The position numbers were made by a program, and so were the translations under genes. The notes beneath the pieces were generated by a model. That model saw nothing but the letters and a program-made list of their open reading frames with translations, had not been told where the DNA came from and did not search any database. Source: Suillus spraguei (Eukaryota > Basidiomycota > Agaricomycetes > Boletales > Suillaceae). Taken from it: a stretch of DNA of 64,000 nucleotides. The stretch spans positions 124,001-188,000 of the forward strand of contig JABCPU010000023.1 of the NCBI GenBank assembly GCA_016800925.1, given 5' to 3'. Of the stretch, positions 42,679 to 54,790 are shown in pieces. Each line of letters starts with the position of its first letter. Positions within the stretch are counted from its first letter, which is position 1.

Positions 42679-45600
42679 ATGTCCCTAAACTCGAAGTGTA
42701 AACCCTGCGATAAGCCCACAGCATGCAACCAACCTGCAAAACAGCAAAAAATCATCATGAAGGACACTGCTCAAACTTTGGCTCTTTCACCTGAATGCTC
42801 TTCTCATCAAAATCTTACTCTCTCAGACTGGATGACAGTCTATTCATTCATTGACTCTCATCCTAATGTTACACAAGCTGAAATTGTAGAACACTTTAAA
42901 TCTCTCAAATCTGGCATTCTCATTTTCACACAGTCGACTTTGTCTTGCAAGTTAAGGGAAAGGCCCACAATGGAAGCCCGTTGTAACGAACATATTGGCA
43001 CTGGGCTTAAAACCCCATATTTTGACACTCGTCTCACATCTACAGGAGTCACCACTTGTCCATGGCCGTCTTACCCCTTTAGCAGTACTGGCGGCATCCC
43101 ACGCTTACTGCACACCGTACCGACTACCGCACCTCGTTCCATGAACCAATGTCCTTCCATGTCCTTGCTGTGTCTACATAGCTCCATTTGGTGCATAGTT
43201 TGTTTTCTGTTCATTATCACTGATTCCACAGCAAGCCTTATTACATGTTGCCTCATGCCGCAGCGCCTCATGCTATGTTTACTTATGGCGGCTACTACAC
43301 TCCCGCGCTACTGATCTCGCCTAGAGTATTCCAAGTACATACGAATTAGGATATAAGCACCGCGTACCCCACACGATACAGTACCTGATTTTACACCATT
43401 GCACGTACTATAGGTCAGGATTATTGTCTAGCTCTGGATCTACCCAGTAGTGGACATAGTCTTTAAAGTTTCCTTATCGCTCATTAATACATCATGCTCG
43501 TTCTCCGTTACCGCTGGACTTTTGACTGTTACCTCGACTGAACTTCTCATGCACCACCACTTTACCGCTGAAAGTACTGCGGACTTCTTTACTGTTTCAT
43601 TGCACCGCTCGCAACCTTACCGCTACCGCAGAGACCTCCGCTCGACATCGCTCGCTCGACGCAACTGTTACTGACCTTATCTCGACCACAGAAGCACCGC
43701 TACACGTGATGCTAGTTCCAGTGGTATCATCGCTGACCGCGGCAACTTACCGCTGACCACAACGCTTGTTTCGCACATAAGTTAGGCTCGAACTTGACCA
43801 TACTAATAGGCATCCCCCTTTAGGGTCGAACACTCTTGTTCTTACAAGTGAAGCAGACTAGATGGACTGCAAGACTCACATACTAGTTTAGGCAGTGGTT
43901 TATCTACAGCCCAAGCTAGATTGTATCTTTACACTGTGTCAACGATAACTCTAATGCATTGTCATCAAAGTGTCCAAGGGTTGTTACCAGACCTGATGTT
44001 GAGCATGCCTTGATTCTGTGGATCAGGCACATGGAAAATAAACATGAAACAGTGACTGGGCCTATGTTATGAGAGAAACGGAAAAGGTTCAAGGATGAGT
44101 TTGATGTCCCGGACAATGAAAGGCTGTCAGGGGAATCATGGATTCAGTCATTTTGCAAAGCCTACAAGATCCATGAGTACTGACAGCACAGGGAATCTGG
44201 ATCTGTGGACACCAAAGCTGTTGCTGCAGAACAAGAACATTGTCACAGGATTTTCACAAAGTTTGCTCCTTGAGATCGGTGGAACTTCAATGAGACATCC
44301 TTCTTTCCATAGTGAGTGTTCATTTCATTTCGTAATTTACAGTGCTTAATTTGTTTATTTTTAGTGCACCTCCAGATTGTGGTCTTGCAACACGACAAAT
44401 GAGCAGCAAGAAGAAGGAGAAATTTTGCATATCCATTGGGTTAGCTTGCAATGCAGATGGAAGTGAGAGGCTCAAGCCTATTTTTATTGGCAGGGCAAAG
44501 AAACCACGATGCTTCAAGAAGCAGTCACCAGAACAGCGTGAGTTCTATTATCGAAACAATAAGAAGGCTTGGATGAGAGCAGTTTTATTCGAAGAGTATG
44601 TTTACATGATCCTGTGACTGTCAACAATACCTAATGCACTGTCTAGATGGGTCAAAAAGCTCGACCTTCAAATGAAGCGACAAAACTGGCATATTTGCAT
44701 GTTTATTGATAACTTCTCTGGTCACAGCATCTCATATCAACCATCGAATATTGATCTCGAGTATTTCAGCCCCAATATGACACCAATTGTGCAACCATGC
44801 GACGTGGGAATTATTCGATGCTTCAAGGCAATATATCGCTGCAATTTTTGCACTCGCACAATTGACCTTGATGATGCTGGTGAACGAGACATTTATAAGC
44901 TCAACATTCTCGAAGTATTACAATGGCAAAGCAAGCATGGTATACCATTACATCCGAGACCATCAAACATTGCTGGAATCACACCGAAATCCAACCATGA
45001 GTCAATTATTTGATGTTCTCATTTTTGGTGCTCAATTTTTCATGGCAGTGATCCAAAAGCAGGCCTAGACTCAAGGCCTCATGTTAATCCTGCCACATGG
45101 AGTATTGTCTGCAAGTTTGCAACCACTGAAATGTCCCTTCCAGCAGTCGAGAATGACCTAAAGGCTCATCTTCATGAACACTATGTAGATTCAGATTGGA
45201 GACCGGCTCTTAAAGTCATCATAGATGCTGAAGGTGACACAGATATGACATTGAATGCTGTAAATGCACTTGCAGAAGCTGCGTCTTGTCGCACTGGCCT
45301 CAAAATTTGTATTCCCGCGCGTCCACAGCAAGTGGCTGACCAACTGTCCTCCACTGAAGCTGACCTTATGCAATCTGTCAACAATCTCAAGGCATGCAAT
45401 TGTATTTTCAGCCAATTACTAACTCTTGATGAACTCCTGGACCCTGCCAAGGAAAGGGATATGGGGGAATTTCCCACATTTGAGGGTGGTGATAAAGCGA
45501 TTGCAGATGAGGTCCATCATGAAGTTACCATCACAAGTGGTGAAGTCATCAAGATTGATTCTGACAATGACAATGACAATGATGATTCAGCGGCTGCATC

Positions 45601-45760
45601 GATCACATGGACAGATCTTCTCCATTTGTGCCAGCAACTCGAGGTTGGATGCATGCAATATGGTGATCCACAGTTTTCACTCAACTTATTATCACAACTT
45701 GTATATTTCATGCTCAACTACGACAAGAAGAACTACTTAATGCTAGACAGACCTCTCTAG
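42679..45760 (+). pseudogene. pogo/Tigger transposase (DDE_1), broken
   Basis: The N-terminal part begins MSLNSKCKPCDKPTACNQ and has a helix-turn-helix block (LTLSDWMTVYSFIDSHPNVT). After the LTR come CENP-B-type HTH blocks (VTRPDVEHALILWIRHMEN, LSGESWIQSFCKAYKI) and then the DDE core: RWNFNETSF (normally FDETG, so the first Asp is Asn), LACNADGSERLKPIFIGRAK, FIDNFSGH (second Asp), IVQPCDVGIIRCFKAIYR (third site). The last frame, 45131-45760, is an acidic C-terminus. Breaks include TGA near 44070 and a stop after HEY near 44181. The lost first Asp alone would abolish activity. Confidence 0.88.
42982..43933. mobile_element. Probable solo LTR, family C
   Basis: 952 bp inserted in the transposase between codons for EAR and the next residues. 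Tips TGTAA / TTACA match inversely. The flanks CCGT and CTGT are compatible with a 4-bp duplication carrying one transition. A TATA-like atataagca lies near 43351. It contains no coding sequence. The orientation is a guess, as no second copy is in the window. Confidence 0.55.
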
Positions 45761-46065
45761 AACAATTTTTATTGGTATAATCAGTAGATAATATAGGTAA
45801 TTTGATGTCACACTTTTGGCAGAGGTCACATGTGTCACACAAATGTGACATATATATCTCTCATAATGCATAAACTATTGGTGGTCCCAACAGTATGCAT
45901 TATGAGCATGTCTACTGTATAGTACAAGCATGTTGGAATGCATGAGTCAGAGGTTTATGTAGTACACATGAATACTAGACCAGTTACGAAACGAGTGAAC
46001 AAGTTATATGATGTACAAGGTAGAAAGTGAAAATGAATAGGGGCACGTACAACTGTGACATCACA

Positions 46066-47142
46066 CTTTTGAGAGCAAGCAGGCATGATGGGAGATCTGA
46101 TCTGTAGATTGTTAATTATATATGTTTCATCTTGTCTATTTATAAATTGGACATACAATGTGTCATTCTTGTCATCATCTGTCTTGAGCTCAGATGTACC
46201 AGTTTCATCTTCATCATAGCCCAGAGCTATGGCAAGTGACTTTTGAATCTCTTGTACCTCCCATGATGGCTTGGTGAGTCGAAGCTCTCATTGCCTCTTC
46301 AATATATTCTCTCGGTTTCTTCACTCAAGTTGGTCAGGAACTACTGTCAGAAACAATTAATAAAAACAAAGCTTACTTTGCATAATGATGTCAGCATCTC
46401 TCACGACCTGCTGCTTGTCTTGCTTCTTCTGTCTGATAAATGGGAGGACACAGCATGATAATGGTGTGGATGGGAAAGGCTGGAGAGATGTGGGTTGAAA
46501 AGAAGTATGAGGCTTCTTTAGTTGTGGTTGGACGATAACTCGCACTTTCATAGTAGCTACTATTGCTTGGCTCAAATCTTAAGGTCTGCTCAAGTTGTAA
46601 TATATGGTCCAATACTTCCTACAAGGGTTCCAATAAGTGTTCATACAGTGTCTTATACTGTCTCAACATGAACATTGCATTAACGAACTGAATGACTTTA
46701 TATGCCATTGACATGCTACTAGTAGTACTGTTAATGCTCTTGTGATCAGACAAAAAGCCACTGGCAGTCAGATAAAAACATGACACAGGTCAATATATAG
46801 ATAGGAAATGTGAAGATGGACATTGCGTGAGTGACTTCATATGCTATTGACAGGCCACTAGTAACATAATATAATACTACTAATGTTCCTGTGGTCAGAT
46901 GAAAACCTGCTAGTAGTCAGATCAAAACACATCATAGATTGATACATAGATAGGAAATAGTCCTCCCATATCTTGAATACCTGGGTTTCCATGGTCCATG
47001 CACACAATCATTGCTTCGACCAAACAAACTTTATTCTTTTCATTTCACTTGCCTATTGACAGACCGAGCTAGCAATACAGTCAGACAAGAGAGTACATTG
47101 ATATTGAAAATTTTGACATCTTACCTCACTCACCATGGACAG
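46066..47142. other. Unassigned sequence between LTR nest and next gene
   Basis: On - there are broken coding-like stretches (for example EIQKSLAIALGYDEDETGTSELK near 46270-46170, and HILQLEQTLRFEPSNSSYYE near 46610-46550) without a recognised family. They may be remnants of the unit into which the family A LTR inserted. AT-rich direct repeats (cataatgttcctgtggtcagat and a similar copy) occur near 46730-46900. Confidence 0.35.
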
Positions 47143-47310
47143 ATGGCACCACAAAAATGGGCTACTGCAGATGAGAAGAAATTTTTTCAGTCACATTATG
47201 CCCACTATCAAGTACATCAAGCAAAGTGCAGTTACACCAGATTTTGGGAGCCTGTATTTGAAGAATGGTTTGAGAAATTCCCAGAATGGCTACACACCTA
47301 CAAAGACATC

Positions 47311-48040
47311 TGTTAAGACTGTACTCAAGGGTAGAGAGATCCAAAGGGCTTTGGCCTCAGTTCGTACACTGTGCCCCTTTCTCGAGTAATGCCCCTTATT
47401 TCAGGGAGGAGTTATTCGTCCGAAGGTGTCGGATATGATACGTCCGAAGGTTATTCGGAACGTAAGGAGAGGACAGAGATTAAGGCTAGTTTCGGAACGA
47501 GTTCCTAACTAGAAACTAACGGAGATGGACTATCCGAAGATAGAGTCGGAGGTATAGACTATAGGAATCAATCCTAAGTCTCGGAAGGTGACTTAAAGCG
47601 GAGAGTGGCTTAAGTCCGGAGAAGGCAGAATGAGTAGAATCTAAGATGATATTCGAACTAAGGTTCTACGGAGATCTACAAGTGGTTTATATACTGTAAG
47701 TATCTAAGACGGATAATCAGCAAGTCCGGGACCAAGGGCTATGTACGAAGTGTAGCGGAAGTCTATTAGTTAATGCACAGCGGATCAGTAAGCAAGAATC
47801 GGAAATGAACACAGGAAACAGATCAGTAACACAGGACGGAAATATAAACAGCCGGAGTACCGGTAGCAGGAGAAATGACGAAAGGAGATAGACACAGATG
47901 TACACAAGGGAGTTAAGGTGCGAGAAGTGAGTACATTCGGATGGGTGGTCCGGACAAGATCTGTGGACCGGATGGATATGGAAACGATCAAATCTGGACG
48001 GATATGGTCGGATCTGAGATTAGAAGTATGGTATATGACA
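47311..48040 (+). mobile_element. Solo LTR, family B
   Basis: 730 bp, TGTTAAGACT...GGTATATGACA, with a perfect 5-bp duplication ACATC (47306-47310 and 48041-48045). Same orientation and family as 19706-20476. Interrupts the gene beginning at 47143. Confidence 0.92.
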
Positions 48041-49407
48041 ACATCCCTCTCAATGTGGAGTTAACAGTCAAGCAGAAGACTGAAATTGCCAAGGCCATCA
48101 AGACCCATATACACATAAGTCATACCCACAAGTTAAATGTGTATGTTCTTATGAGAATATTGCATCAGAAAATTATGAATAAATTCAAGAATGATATGGG
48201 CTCATCTAAAGCAAATTGACATACTAGAAATTACAACAATATGACAATGGCTGCTTCAGGTGTGACTACAACTGCTGGGGCAAGCATGGCCCCAGTGCTC
48301 AGTGCACCAGGCAAGAGTGCTGTTGCTCAAATGCTCAGCATTGCCAGGGACAAGCCTGTTCATGGCCCATAGATGTCAGAGGCATTCTCAAAGCTTTTCT
48401 ATGAAAATACCATCAAACCTACTCTTGATATTGCATTCAAAGAAGCAAAGGAAGAAGCTGAGGTGAAGGCTGCAGCCAGGAATACTGACATTAAGGTGCC
48501 ACACAGAATAGGGATTATCAGGAAGCAAACCAGTATATTGTATAACTTGGCATCAGATGGGACCAAGCAGCAAATAGCAGAGTTTGTCAAAGAGACCAAG
48601 AAGAAGAAGCAAAGGAGTTTGAAGAGATTAACAGGGCTGTGGTACTTGATCATCAAGTGTCAGTGGTACATCTATATTCAAGCAAAATGCCAGAACTCAT
48701 CTAAGATCTGTAGACATATTAACAGGCTAGCTGATGTCCTAACTGAGTTCTTTGAGGAGCTTCAGAGAGTCACTGGATATGTTTTTACAGTGCTTATTGG
48801 AGGCCCAACACCAGCAATGGGTGGGAAAATTGACATGCAAAGCTTTCATATTGGTGCAGTGGAAGTTGGGAACCAATTTGACCAAGCATATCTCATGTTT
48901 AACTCAGGCATCATGAGGCCATGGAAAGAGTTTGCCAAGTGTGTATTTTGTGAGTCAGAGTAGCGTTGTGTTACAATTGAAATGTATCTGATTCAGGACT
49001 TTATAGTGGTTGCAGCAGCTAAGGGAGGAAGTGTCTGCACTGTGGAGCCTGAGTCAATGTCATTGGCCAATGGCATGTCATGTAACACATCAACTGCCCT
49101 GGATACACCCGCACCATACCTGCTTGACATCCATGATGATGAGGAGGACCTAATGTTAGACCATCTGATCTCCATGCACCTAAACAACTGTGCACTTCCT
49201 GAACCCATATTGTTGCTGCCACCACCACTGTTACCTTCACAATCATTGCCTTCAACTTTGACTTCAACTTCAAAATCTCAGGTAGATCCTGAGAGTGACT
49301 CTTGGATGTCCTCTCCTGAGTTCCTTGATGGATTTGAGAAGTTCTTAGAAACATGTGAGCCTCCTAGTGCTATTCCAATTCTGCAACCACCATCACCTGT
49401 GCTTGCA

Positions 49408-49650
49408 CTCACTCGAAACTTCACAGCTGACTTTGATGTTCCAGAGCAGCCACAAGTCATCGCCACTAAAAACAATACACCTAATGAAGTGTCCTTTCAA
49501 GACATCATCCCTCCAAATGATGTACCTGTTGCACTCACTCGAAACTTCACAGCTGACTTTGATGTTCCAGAGCAGCCACCAGTCATTGCCACTCAAAACA
49601 ATACATCTAATGATGTGTCCTTTCAAGTTGTCATCCCTCCAAACAATACA
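49408..49650 (+). repeat. Coding tandem repeat, about 123-bp unit
   Basis: Two adjacent units encode ALTRNFTADFDVPEQP..VIAT..NNT and share nearly the same DNA, in the last exon of the broken gene. Confidence 0.85.
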
Positions 49651-49905
49651 CCTGTCGAGATGCAGATGCAACAACCACCCACCACAATGGACAATATAGA
49701 TGCCATGCAAAATGATGATCCTGCCATTACAATTCCTCTACTGCAATACACTACCTCTGCAGAGGATACTCCCATTGAGACTTTGCCCAACTTGAAGGTC
49801 CTCTTGTCAGGCCATTCCTCAGACACTTTGAATTCTGATGGCATTCCTCAAACTGACCACAACACTGAGTCCCTGGCTGTTGGTCATGGGAAATGTGTTT
49901 GACAG

Positions 49906-50679
49906 ATTTCAAAGTGCAATGACATTGCTAACTCAATTGGATCTGAGAATGTTGGTTCTAAAAAATAGGGAGGCTCTGGTGGAAGTAGCACATACAGGAA
50001 GTAAGTCATCTTCAGTGCCCTTAAAATGTGTTACTCAAATCATTGTACTTGTTTCAGGAAGTAAAAAATAACTTAAGTTAGCACTTTGAACTCTGGATCA
50101 TAGTGAGGTACTTCTTTTGGTACCTTGCCAGTATCTTAATTTTTGCATGATGTATCTTAGTATCTTAATTCTTGTCCGATCATGTACATTAATGTATCAA
50201 TGATGTATCTGACAAAGTTTGCCCTATTAGTGACTCAGTCGCTTGAATAAAATGATCATATAAGAAAGGGAGCTCCACACAATGAGCCATGAAATGATGT
50301 CAAGAGCAGCTGATTTTATGCAAGTGTGCACACTTCAAATTTGCCAAGGTCAGACATTGCAAACAATCCTGATAGTCTGATCAAATAGTGAAACATTGCA
50401 TTGTATGCAGACAGTTATATATAATCTATGGTACAAGCAGGAAAGATGGTAGCAGCTAGGCAGTTCTGAGGGTTATCATACTAGTAAAACAGCCCCATAG
50501 TATAGTACCAAGTGTGCGCTGGGAACACAACATCAAAACTGACACTTCAATCATTGTGCAGAAATATGTTCATTTCAAGGCAAGAGTCAGCAAAGCCAAT
50601 TTTAATAAAATTCAATGTAGGATGCACACATTAGGACTAGCATCAGGGACTTGCAGAGAGATGCGTACTCGTGTATGAG
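49906..50679. other. Intergenic sequence
   Basis: Nothing recognisable; short AT-rich frames only. It includes a twice-repeated stretch around gatgtatcttagtatcttaat near 50150. Confidence 0.4.
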
Positions 50680-51060
50680 TCAGTCTAAAGAAATATAAGT
50701 GCAATACATTGATGGGGTGTGGATACATTACCTGTAATGGGTTACAAAGCATGGATACATCAATGAGAGGCAGATACATTACCTGTAATGGGTCATAGAG
50801 TGTGGATACATCGATGGGGGGCAGATACATGACCTGGAAAGGCCCAGAAGAAGGCATCCATTAAAGTGCAGATACATGACCCCAAAAGGGCCAGAAACAT
50901 CCATGCTAGAAGGAAATGGAGGATCAGATTTGATACATCACCTACAGTAGCTTAAAAGCTAATGGGTTAGTGTGCAGATACATGACCCAAGCATCTGTGC
51001 TAGGAGGGAATGGAGGATCAGATTTGATACATCGCCTACAGTAGCTCAAAAGCACACAAT
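50680..51060. repeat. Minisatellite (gatacatta/gcctgtaatggg units)
   Basis: Units of about 50 bp with gatacattacctgtaatgggt (three degenerate copies, 50725-50850), followed by a 90-bp direct repeat gatcagatttgatacatcrcctacagtag at about 50920 and 51010. Confidence 0.7.
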
Positions 51061-52389
51061 GAACTAAAACATTGATGTATCAATATGGCATTATAGACTG
51101 TTCATTGTTGGGTTCTTTGCCTCCTTTGTTAAACAAGATGTGACAGTCAGTGGGATGAGTAGATAGGAATTGTACAAGCACATATGTGTGCTGGCCATTT
51201 GTCTCCCATCATATCTTAATCCCAGACAAATCAACTCCAGCATCCCCTATGATGTCGATATCAGTTCTGGCAATACTACTAGCAGCTTGTCTTTGTCCCC
51301 TCATACCACAAGTTGGAGTGCTCCTTCCCCTAGCACAAAGAGATTTTTGGGTAGGTTGGGTGGCCATAGGGAGCTTACAGAAAGTGTCAAAGTGCACTCT
51401 AAATTGTTCTGAATGATGAACTTGAGCATGCTCTGCAGGCATCTTGCGCATGCTGCATGAAGTTGGAATTCAGACTCCAAATACAGATGCCAAAGGTTCC
51501 AAGAGACTAGCATTACCCACATTTCAAAGTTCTCATAATTTTACTTTGAATACCCTTAGTAACTGTTTGGAAGCCACAGCAGTGGCGCACATTGCCCCAA
51601 GTATTTGTAAGCACATTTGGCAGTACCCACATAGGTAATGGGTACTCAACACTCTAACCTGTACCCATGACCCACACAGGTTACCCACACCCATGCAGAT
51701 GCCTAATCACATGATGTTGGTTTCTATAGATGTTTGAGGCAATGCTGGTGGTGCCAAGCATACTATGGAGCAAGACACAGTCCTCAAACTGCTTGACCTG
51801 GATGGCATGGACAACAACTAGCATAGCACTCAGTGTTCTCATTAATGTTATCCTTTTGCATATGTCACATTTACTTACTTGTATACTTGGTTATATACCC
51901 TGATTTAATCAGAAGCTTAATTATTTTTCTTGTAACATCCAGTGTGATTGTGATGTAAACTGATGGTAAACTGAAATGTATTGGGTCACATACCTTTGAA
52001 TTATGGGAATTATCAACAAATTATTGAAGGATTATCAGAAGGGTGACATAATCCATATAATCTCCTAAAAATGCTAATGGTCTCGAATTAAGTACTTGTA
52101 ATTAGACAATATTTTGATAATTCTGATAATTAGGAGAAATTTAGGGCGGGATGATAGGTGCAGTGGACAGAAATGTGATCGAGCTCTGGCGGCGTTTCGT
52201 GCTTTATATATGTAGAAAGAAAGCCAACCGAAGGGGTGTCCTTGTATTGCTATGTAATCATACAGAACCCAACCAATGAATAAGACTTCCACATCCTATT
52301 TAAGAAAAATACATAGTACATACAACCTTCAGATGCATATGCTGCTTTGCGTCGCAAAACGATCCTTCGTATAGTTTGGAAATTCTATA
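51061..52389. other. Intergenic region
   Basis: No gene, RNA or transposon recognised. The last 60 bp before 52390 are the 3' flank of the protease-like gene. The frame at 52074-52292 (-) lacks motifs. Confidence 0.45.
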
Positions 52390-53865
52390 TTAATTGGTAT
52401 CGGCCCCAGTGAAGTCGGTTGCGGAAAAACCGACGAGGGAGTTGGAGGTATCAAACACGGTGTAGAAGCGCTGCATGAATACGTAGCCATTAACAAAGTC
52501 AAGCCCTTCGCCAAATGGCGTGCCAATGTCGCAAACAATGAGATATGTGGAACCTGCCACACCACCAAGCCTGGTGTTGAGAGCACGAGGCCAGATTTGG
52601 GCGTTGGGGGTAAGACTGAAGACTTCCTGTGCAAAACGGTGAACAAGGGGTGAGTGCTGAGAGAATTGACGTACGTTTTCAACATGGAAATTCAGGTTCT
52701 CCAGGGTGCCGTACTGATCGTCGGAAATAACCAGAAGTTCAGTCGCAAGATCCTCTTGACCGCCGGTTGCATCCTTGTACCGTTGAAAGGCCTCTATCGA
52801 ACGCTAATTAGACCATCATTACTCGCTACACTCTAGTGGATACACACGGCTGGCAATCGCAATAAAGATATTGCAAGAATCGACAATACCAACGGTGAAT
52901 GGTAAGATCGGTGTGTTGCCATATGTGATACCCTGAGTGAAACCCCAATAGTTCGCTGCAGGTGGGAGGTTGGTGATAGGACTGGAACAAAACAATTGCT
53001 ATCAGTCTGGATTGATCCAGGAACTGAGGAGCTTACGTGTATGTAATGACAGCGGTGTGCAAGGCATTGTCAGTTCCACCGAAGGTGAGTTGTCCAGTGG
53101 TTTCTTCCAGAGAACCGGCGTAGGGCTGGAAAAAGACACCAAGAATGTTCGCAGAAATGACGTTTTGAGTAAGCAGGTTGTCAGTGACAGTCGGGATCGG
53201 CTCTTCCGGCGTTAGAGGCAGGGTGCCGAGTGTCAAGGCAATAGGCCCGATGCCAAGGACACCGTCAAAATCAGCGAAGCTCCCTGAATAAGAACTAGCA
53301 ACACCAATCGACTGCTCGAGGACGGTGAGCCCAGGACCGACAGTGACGGTGTCAAGGAACTCTATTCCTATAGATGATCGTAGGTATTTTCAACTTATGA
53401 TATCATATTGTATGTCATACCCTCGAAAAGGCCAGTATTGGAGGTGACATCTATAGGTCGGCCAGTGCGGACGCTGGTGTCGGTTTCCCGGTACGCAGTA
53501 TGGGCACCAACCCATGTGTTCGCACTAGCGCTATCGAGAATCAACTTGTCTTCAATAATGCATTAGCAGCCGCATGTTTTTTCAGTATTGAACTCACAGC
53601 GTGTGGGGGGGTTGCCAATGCCAACTGATATGGTGTAGATAACATCACTGTTTGTCAGAGGAACATTAGTGAGACGTTGTCCATGCTTGCTGCGATCCCT
53701 AATGGTCTGCAAACGAGCTCTATCGTGCGCCACGAGGCTATGAGTACCATTGGAGAAATTTAGCCTACTGGTAATGGGGACGGAGGTGGGGGAATTGGCA
53801 GCTTTGACGGGCAATCCCATGATGGACAAAACTAGGAGAAGTGTTAACAATGGAGCGGGGGACAT
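52390..53865 (-). CDS. Secreted pepsin-like (A01) aspartic protease homologue, altered active site
   Basis: Six exons on -: 53865-53598, 53549-53421, 53367-53037, 52981-52848, 52793-52675, 52626-52390, all in phase, 405 aa. Signal peptide: MSPAPLLTLLLVLSIMGLPV. It follows mushroom A01 proteases closely: YTISVGIGNPPT, then the first active-site region LILDSASANTWVG; FDGVLGIGP; QLTFGGTDNA; the second active site VGIVDSCNIFIAI; NAQIWPRALN; GLDFVNGYVFMQRFYTVFD. Both catalytic Asp (95 and 277) remain, but the invariant Gly of D-T/S-G is Ala in the first site and Cys in the second. The flap region lacks the usual Tyr-Gly (DVTSNTGLFEG). It is therefore probably an inactive or changed-function homologue. 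The reading frame is fully open, which argues for selection. Confidence 0.85.
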
Positions 53866-54595
53866 GGTTGACTGGAAAGCAATATCCTACTCAGTGGCCC
53901 ATTATATATGTACTGGCGGATTCAATGATGGCAATGTCGGGCACCTTAGTACTAGCCACGTATGAAATGTCCCCTCGAAAAAGCGATGACGAGATTGTTG
54001 CGATCCGAATCATCACAAGTGGGAATATTAGGCTTGCCGATAAATTGGACAAGAGATTATTTGCTTTATAGCATGCCAATACCAGGTGGCAGGAATTTAC
54101 AATTCGCCTGTTTACCCATAGTTTAAATGTCATCATTAATGCATTGACTTGCCTCACATTCATTTCCATAGAGATGCTGACCTATTATGAATTCACTTTG
54201 GTAGAACGTCCGCGTCAGTGCTGAAGCTAGTGTAGTGACGATTGCTAAGGATAGCGACGTCCAAGGTTCTCCCGGTTGTCCACTCATCACAAAACTTGCT
54301 CATGTGACATGTGACAAGAAGCTCCCAACTTGAACAAGCATGCGTCCATGTCAGCTTGTTTCCAATCTTTATTCCTAGTCTGCTTGTGGCATCAGCGCTG
54401 GTTTCTGTAGAAATTCTTTGATGTTGGGAGATTTGCATGAGGGGGGGTTGATTCATGGGATGAAACTGTAGCGGCCGGGGAAGGTTTCCAATGTCGCGCT
54501 TCGTATTGTGCTGGCATTTTGATTTGGGTCCACAGAGTGTCTGATGTGACGCGACGCGACGCATTTATTATGCTGAGAATCTTCACAATCACATG
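53866..54595. other. Intergenic region upstream of the protease-like gene
   Basis: Contains the presumed promoter of the - strand protease gene. Short frames only; no RNA gene or element recognised before the TA at 54596. Confidence 0.45.
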
Positions 54596-54597
54596 TA

Positions 54598-54621
54598 GGA
54601 CCGGTCCTTTAGCCACCAACA
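54598..54621 (+). repeat. Left terminal inverted repeat, Harbinger
   Basis: Inverse of 59118-59141; starts with the palindrome GGACCGGTCC. Confidence 0.88.
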
Positions 54622-54699
54622 TTTTTAAATTCCGCAGTAGGTCAGTTTTTCGAAAATCGTAATAGACATTAATATTTAATAAGGGTATTCAAAGTAAAA

Positions 54700-54790
54700 T
54701 TCTGAACCTTCTGGAACGGTTCTGAAACGGTTCTGAAACGCTCTGAAAGATGCTTTGAAACGTTCTGAAAATCCGCTTGAAAAGCCAAAT
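54700..54790 (+). promoter_or_regulatory. Subterminal TTCTGAAACG-like motif cluster
   Basis: Five close variants of ttctgaaacg (ttctggaacg, ttctgaaacg twice, ttctgaaaat, gctctgaaag) in 90 bp, just upstream of the transposase. Inverse forms (cgtttcagaac, ttctgaaag) lie near 58611-58645 at the other end. Candidate binding sites for the Myb-like or transposase protein; the function is inferred. Confidence 0.4.

Larger units (their letters stand above)
42437..45917 (+). mobile_element. pogo/Tigger-type DNA transposon
   Basis: Perfect 23-bp terminal inverted repeats (tips CAGTAGACATGCTCATAATG) flanked by TA (42435-42436 and 45918-45919). Encodes one DDE_1/CENP-B-like transposase on +, now split by a 952-bp solo LTR and stops; 2.5 kb without that LTR. 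Confidence 0.9.
42056..46060 (-). mobile_element. Solo LTR, family A, split by a pogo/Tigger element
   Basis: The two outer parts (42056-42436 and 45918-46060) together match the family A LTR in reverse orientation. The outermost flanks carry a perfect 5-bp duplication TCACA (42051-42055 and 46061-46065), proving they are two ends of one insertion. The middle is the DNA transposon at 42437-45917. Confidence 0.9.
47143..49905 (+). pseudogene. Uncharacterised mushroom protein family, split by a solo LTR
   Basis: From ATG 47143: MAPQKWATADEKKFFQSHYA... EWFEKFPEWLHTYKD, then the LTR, then a match in frame after it (LTVKQKTEIAKAIKTHI). The middle part from about 48373 has SEAFSKLFYENTIKPTLDIA, a Lys-rich stretch and GYVFTVLIGGPTPAMGGKID with SFHIGAVEVG. 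The exon ends at 48942 and joins in phase to 48997 (DFIVVAAAKGG). The last exon is Pro/Asn-rich, contains a 40-residue tandem repeat and ends GHGKCV at 49902. TAG at about 48370 and a TGA near 48219 break it. Layout and key blocks resemble the gene at 18611-21249. Function unknown. Confidence 0.6.
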
